Shown here: in pieces, positions 6,218-9,271 of the stretch | Position numbering within the stretch: position 1 is the first letter of the stretch | How the letters are laid out: each line of letters begins with the position of its first letter | NCBI GenBank assembly: GCA_039819565.1 | Contig: JBCBRU010000340.1 | Span: 1 to 9,271 of the forward strand | DNA length: 9,271 nt | Reading direction: 5' to 3' | DNA from: JAHQVK01 sp039819565 | Lineage (GTDB): Bacteria > Myxococcota > Kuafuiibacteriia > Kuafuiibacteriales > Kuafuiibacteriaceae | Notes under the pieces: generated by a model | Told to the model about the DNA's origin: nothing | Database searches by the model: none | The model's input: only the letters and a program-made list of their open reading frames with translations | Position numbers and translations under genes: made by a program

Positions 6218-7495
6218 ATGGTTGAGCGAGGCCAACGAGAGGACGGCTACGGCGGCAACCTCACGTGCTCCTTTTGCGGAAAATCCCAGAAGGAAGTGAA
6301 GAAACTCATCGCCGGACCTTCCGTCTACATCTGCGATGAGTGCATCAGCCTGTGCAATGACATCATCGCCGAGGAGCAGGAGAAGGACGGCCCGAACGAC
6401 GGGACCTTCCGCGTCCCCAAGCCGTCCGAGATTAAGTCGGTCCTAGACGACTACGTCATCGGCCAGGAGCGAGCGAAGAAGGCCCTCGCGGTCGCTGTTC
6501 ACAACCACTACAAGCGGGTCCAGTCGAATCTGGACGACCCCGGTGAACAGGACGATGTCGAGCTCCAGAAGTCCAACATCCTCCTGATCGGCCCCTCGGG
6601 GTCGGGCAAGACTCTCCTCGCCCAGACCCTCGCCCGCATCCTCAACGTCCCCTTCACGATCGCCGACGCCACCACCCTGACCGAAGCCGGCTACGTCGGG
6701 GAGGACGTCGAGAACATCCTCGTCAACCTCCTCCAGTCCGCCGACAACGATATCGAGCGGGCGAGCCGGGGCATCGTCTACGTCGACGAGATCGACAAGC
6801 TGGCTCGGAAGAGCGAGTCGCCTTCGATCACGCGAGACGTCTCGGGGGAGGGCGTGCAGCAAGCTCTCCTCAAGATCATCGAAGGCACCATGGCCAACCT
6901 CCCTCCTAAGGGCGGCCGTAAGCACCCGCAGCAGGATTTCGTGCAGATGGACACGACGAACATTCTGTTCATCTGCGGGGGGGCCTTCACCGGGCTCGAC
7001 AACATCGTCGAGCAGCGGGTGGGCAAGAAGAGCATGGGCTTTGGGGCCGACATCCGCTCCAAGAGCGAGCGCCGGGTGGGCGAGCTCCTCGCCGAAGTGC
7101 AGCCCGGCGACCTCCTCAAGTTCGGGATGATTCCCGAGTTCACCGGTCGCCTCCCCGTCATCACCTCCCTCAACGAGCTGGACGAAGAGACCCTCACCGA
7201 GATCCTCACCAAGCCCAAGAACGCCCTGCTCAAGCAGTACCAGCGGCTCTTGGAGCTGGACGGCGTCAAGCTCGCCTTCACCGACGAAGCCACCCGGTCC
7301 ATCGCCAAGCAGGCGATGACCAAAGGCACGGGTGCCCGCGGTCTTCGCGCCATCGTGGAGCGGTCCATGCTCGGCATCATGTACGAGGTCCCGGCCCGCA
7401 AGGACGTCGATGAGGTGATCGTGACCCAGGAGGCGGTGGAGGGCACCGACTCCCCCAAAGTCATCACCGGCTCCGTCGAACGTACAGGCACCTGA
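6218..7495 (+). CDS. clpX: ATP-dependent Clp protease ATP-binding subunit ClpX
   Basis: ClpX is the hexameric AAA+ unfoldase that recognises tagged substrates and threads them into ClpP. The 425-residue protein has the N-terminal zinc domain with C17, C20, C39 and C42. Walker A GPSGSGKT is at 125-132, the pore loop GYVG at 158-161 and Walker B IVYVDE at 186-191. It also has the ESPSITRDVSGEGVQQALLK block (200-219), the RKH loop at 234-236, GMIPEFTGR (303-311) with the arginine finger, and sensor-2 GTGARGLR (370-377). All elements are present and the length is normal. ATG 6218 is the first start after an in-frame TGA at 6206. No clear ribosome site precedes it, so translation may depend on coupling or an unusual initiation region. 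lon, a common next neighbour, is not present; a DUF2330-like gene follows. Confidence 0.98.
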   Translation: MVERGQREDGYGGNLTCSFCGKSQKEVKKLIAGPSVYICDECISLCNDIIAEEQEKDGPNDGTFRVPKPSEIKSVLDDYVIGQERAKKALAVAVHNHYKRVQSNLDDPGEQDDVELQKSNILLIGPSGSGKTLLAQTLARILNVPFTIADATTLTEAGYVGEDVENILVNLLQSADNDIERASRGIVYVDEIDKLARKSESPSITRDVSGEGVQQALLKIIEGTMANLPPKGGRKHPQQDFVQMDTTNILFICGGAFTGLDNIVEQRVGKKSMGFGADIRSKSERRVGELLAEVQPGDLLKFGMIPEFTGRLPVITSLNELDEETLTEILTKPKNALLKQYQRLLELDGVKLAFTDEATRSIAKQAMTKGTGARGLRAIVERSMLGIMYEVPARKDVDEVIVTQEAVEGTDSPKVITGSVERTGT

Positions 7496-7511
7496 GACCG
7501 CGGCTGCGGTC
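7496..7511 (+). terminator. GC hairpin directly after clpX, possible terminator or 3'-end structure
   Basis: GACCGC (7496-7501) and GCGGTC (7506-7511) form a perfect 6-bp stem with a GGCT loop, starting on the base after the clpX stop codon. No T-run follows (the next bases are GCGGGAAACTCC), so it is not a canonical intrinsic terminator. It may act as a 3' stabilising structure at the end of the tig-clpPX transcript. Confidence 0.35.
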
Positions 7512-7650
7512 GCGGGAAACTCCGCTAGAGAGTGCCGTCCCCGCACGCGGGAGAGCGGACGGGATGCCGAAGGCGCGGGGTCTGCGTTCATGGACACGCG
7601 GACAGGGCGGTGAGTATCGCACGCATCGCGGGGTTGCTAAGGTTCCGATC

Positions 7651-9015
7651 GTGGGTTGTTTCGTCCGGGAAGGTCTCGTCGCGCTCTCGTCGATCTTGGT
7701 CCTCCTGGGCATGGCCGCGCCGGCCCACGCCGACGTGTTCGCTGCCCGCGGGACCGCCCCCGTCACCGCCACTCAGGTGGAGGTCCTGCTCACCGACAGC
7801 GGAGACGGCCAGTATCAGGTTCTCGAGCAGCTTTGGCTTCGCTCGGAGGTCTCCAAGCTGGTGTGGATTCGGCCGCTCCCGGCCCGGGCGACCATCGAGC
7901 CCGGACCGGACCTGTTCGCGGAGCTCTCCGCCGCGACGGTGCCCAGGGTCCCGCTGGCCAACGCGGTCCGGGCGCGGCCCTTCGGCCCATCCGTCGTCAC
8001 GCTCGCCGCCGACCGGCTTTGGCCCGCCTCCGCGGCTCCGCAGACCCGCGCCCGCCCCGAAGCTCGCGCCCTCGAGGTCGACGCGCTGGAGCTGTTCTCC
8101 GGGGAGGCTCGAACCTCTTCGGTCACCGGCGAGGTTTTTCTGCCCCCCGACCTCGAGCGATTCCTCACCCGCCACGACGCCCCCCTCTCCACCGTCGACC
8201 GCCGGACGGTGAGCGGATGGCTCCGTCGGGGCGCGGTGCTGATGGCCCTCGCGGCCTACGATCGCCTTCCCAGCGATCGCTCTCCTTCCCGTCTCGGGCC
8301 GTTCCTGATGACCTTTTCGGGCGACCAGCCTCTCTACCCGCTGGCCCGCCGAAGCACCGACGAGCTCGAGATCGTCTTCGACGTGCTGGCGTCCGGGGCC
8401 CGGGTGCCTCAGCAGCTTCCGCTCGCCAGCGCGGGCGGGCCTCCCGCTCCCGGAGGACAGGCGACGCTCGTCTACGCGGGGGCCGTGGCCGAGGAATCCG
8501 AGCTCGACCTGCGGCTCGTCGAACATCCCGAGCTCCGCCTCCCGGCCTCTCGAGTGCTCACCCGCACCCGCCTCCAGACCGAAACGGCCCGCCTCGACGC
8601 GGTCAGCTTCGGGGCTTCACCGCCGGGAGCCGACCCCATAGAGGTCCAAACCGACCAGACCCCGGGCACCGCCGGCGACCTCCTGCTGTGCCTCCTCCTC
8701 GGCCTCGCGCCCCTCATCTTGGCCCCCGAGTCCTGGCTGATTCTCTGGATTCAGGAGCGTGCCCGCGACGTCGCTCGACGCGGGGGCAGCACCCTCGGGG
8801 TCAAGCTATGGGCGCTCTGGTGCTTTGGGGTCGCCGCCTACTGGTTCTTCACCCTCGAGGGGCTGGCGCGGGTGGCTGCCCTCGGACCGCTGATCCTGGG
8901 CACCGCGCAGCTCGCCCTCCCCTTTACCGAGCGCATCCCGTCGCCCTTCCGGGCCGAGATCCGCAAGCCGCCTGGCACCAAAGATCTGCAGAGCGGCACC
9001 ATTCGCCCGAGTTGA
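7651..9015 (+). CDS. DUF2330-like secreted/membrane-anchored protein of unknown function
   Basis: From the GTG at 7651 the product is 454 residues. It opens with a clear signal peptide: basic VREG, hydrophobic LVALSSILVLLGM, cleavage near AHA/DV at about 27. This start has AAGG eight bases upstream. A start at 7564 in the same frame would add 29 polar residues before the signal and is less likely. The segment QVLEQLWLRSEVSKLVWIRPLPARATIEPGPDLFAEL, the PPDLERFL region, the GWLRRGAVLMALAAYD helix and RLGPFLMTFSGDQPLYPL follow the layout I associate with DUF2330, a secreted family common in Myxococcota. The cysteine-rich N-terminal motif often seen in that family is missing. Hydrophobic stretches at about 343-367, 385-401 and 405-423 indicate a membrane-anchored C-terminus. 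Function is unknown. Confidence 0.8.
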   Translation: MGCFVREGLVALSSILVLLGMAAPAHADVFAARGTAPVTATQVEVLLTDSGDGQYQVLEQLWLRSEVSKLVWIRPLPARATIEPGPDLFAELSAATVPRVPLANAVRARPFGPSVVTLAADRLWPASAAPQTRARPEARALEVDALELFSGEARTSSVTGEVFLPPDLERFLTRHDAPLSTVDRRTVSGWLRRGAVLMALAAYDRLPSDRSPSRLGPFLMTFSGDQPLYPLARRSTDELEIVFDVLASGARVPQQLPLASAGGPPAPGGQATLVYAGAVAEESELDLRLVEHPELRLPASRVLTRTRLQTETARLDAVSFGASPPGADPIEVQTDQTPGTAGDLLLCLLLGLAPLILAPESWLILWIQERARDVARRGGSTLGVKLWALWCFGVAAYWFFTLEGLARVAALGPLILGTAQLALPFTERIPSPFRAEIRKPPGTKDLQSGTIRPS

Positions 9016-9027
9016 TGCGACCTTCTT

Positions 9028-9053
9028 GTGACCTTTCCTTCGGAAAGGCACGT
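9028..9053 (+). repeat. Hairpin element copy 1
   Basis: Arms CCTTTCC (9032-9038) and GGAAAGG (9042-9048) flank a TTC triloop. Outside a bulged A (9031), GTG (9028-9030) pairs with CAC (9049-9051). The 5' flank (CTT) differs from the other copies, so the outer CGTG/CACG pairing is one base shorter here. Confidence 0.9.
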
Positions 9054-9091
9054 CTCTCACGGAGTCCTCTCGCTTCTTTGCTCGAGCTGCC

Positions 9092-9117
9092 GTGACCTTT
9101 CCTTGGGAAAGGCACGT
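9092..9117 (+). repeat. Hairpin element copy 2 (TTG loop variant)
   Basis: Same element as the other copies, with one change: the triloop is TTG, not TTC (9105, C to G). Both 7-base arms and the outer CGTG/CACG arm are intact, so the only substitution lies in the loop. Confidence 0.9.
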
Positions 9118-9159
9118 GGGTCTTTCACCGAGTCGGTTGGGCTTGGGCGGAGAGCTGCC

Positions 9160-9185
9160 GTGACCTTTCCTTCGGAAAGGCACGT
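9160..9185 (+). repeat. Hairpin element copy 3
   Basis: Identical over 26 bases to copies 1 and 4. It is preceded by GAGCTGCC and followed by the long GGGT-containing linker. The upstream CCGTGA can also pair with TCACGG at 9193-9198, an alternative to the CGTG/CACG outer arm. Confidence 0.9.
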
Positions 9186-9227
9186 GGGTCTTTCACGGAG
9201 TCCTCTCGCTTCTTTGCTCGAGCTGCC

Positions 9228-9253
9228 GTGACCTTTCCTTCGGAAAGGCACGT
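9228..9253 (+). repeat. Hairpin element copy 4
   Basis: Identical over 26 bases to copies 1 and 3, and identical to unit 1 through the visible linker to 9271. It is preceded by GAGCTGCC. CCGTGA (9226-9231) can pair with TCACGG (9257-9262) as an alternative outer stem. Confidence 0.9.
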
Positions 9254-9271
9254 CTCTCACGGAGTCCTCTC

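Larger units (their letters stand above)
9028..9271. repeat. Tandem array of 64/68-bp hairpin-bearing units (runs off window)
   Basis: Four units begin at 9028, 9092, 9160 and 9228, with periods of 64, 68 and 68 bp; the fourth is cut by the window edge. Each starts with the same 26-base hairpin element in the same orientation, followed by a linker. Linkers 1 and 3 share a 35-base identical end (9057-9091 and 9193-9227). They differ upstream by one substitution and an added GGGT in unit 3. Linker 2 keeps GGGTCTTTCAC and GAGCTGCC at its ends but differs in the middle (about 9129-9151). Unit 4 is identical to unit 1 over all 44 visible bases, including the absence of GGGT. The array starts 12 bases after the stop of the DUF2330-like gene. 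Neither period is a multiple of three, so no one frame reads the same peptide in successive units. This argues for noncoding DNA or RNA function. Confidence 0.93.

Noticed and set aside
6443..7597. Long minus-strand ORF opposite clpX
   Set aside because: It is a high-GC shadow frame. The plus-strand ClpX is complete with every signature motif.
7564..7650. Upstream ATG start for the DUF2330-like gene
   Set aside because: It would put 29 polar, basic residues before an otherwise ideal signal peptide. GTG at 7651 has AAGG eight bases upstream.
8806..9260. Small ORFs through the hairpin array on both strands (peptides with repeated PFRRKGH)
   Set aside because: The repeated peptides come from the DNA repeat itself. 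Unit lengths of 64 and 68 change frame between copies, and no ribosome site or family is visible.
9028..9271. CRISPR array
   Set aside because: The 26-base repeats with 38-42 base linkers look similar at first, but linkers 1 and 3 share 35 identical bases, linker 4 repeats linker 1, and there are no cas genes. Spacers should be unique.

Overview
The window is GC-rich (roughly 64% by eye) and densely packed with genes from a bacterial chromosome. Three of the nine genes start with GTG. The tRNA-Leu/tig/clpP/clpX block, the tartrate-resistant-type acid phosphatase, the DUF2330-like secreted protein and the long high-GC genes suggest Myxococcota (former Deltaproteobacteria) or a close relative. 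That placement is inferred from gene content, not from a phylogenetic marker.

Left part (1-2958). The window opens inside a purple-acid/tartrate-resistant-type metallophosphatase, of which only the C-terminal 187 residues are present. Its 3' end overlaps by 10 bp a convergent carboxymuconolactone decarboxylase (CMD/AhpD-like) gene. That gene is divergently paired with a short HxlR-type regulator. Two near-identical 17-bp palindromes lie in the 72-bp gap, one just upstream of each start codon, which looks like a compact auto- and target-repression switch. Next, on the minus strand, are a signal-peptide-bearing YceI protein and, 4 bp downstream, an unrecognised integral membrane protein with about nine or ten hydrophobic helices. 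These two are almost certainly one operon.

Middle (3038-7511). queC (7-cyano-7-deazaguanine synthase) reads leftward. From the same intergenic region a recognisable promoter reads rightward into tRNA-Leu(UAG). Only 24 bp after the tRNA comes the protein quality-control cluster tig - clpP - clpX (trigger factor, ClpP protease, ClpX unfoldase). All three have intact signature and catalytic residues. A lon gene, often next in this cluster, is absent. A GC-rich hairpin follows clpX directly.

Right end (7651-9271). A DUF2330-like protein has a signal peptide and, unusually, a hydrophobic C-terminal region with about three helices. After its stop codon the rest of the window is an array of tandem 64/68-bp units. 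Each unit begins with a perfect 7-bp-stem hairpin extended by an outer CGTG/CACG arm. Four hairpins are visible and the array runs off the window edge. The units are not CRISPR and do not behave as coding sequence. This array is the least explained structure in the window and the best candidate for something undescribed.
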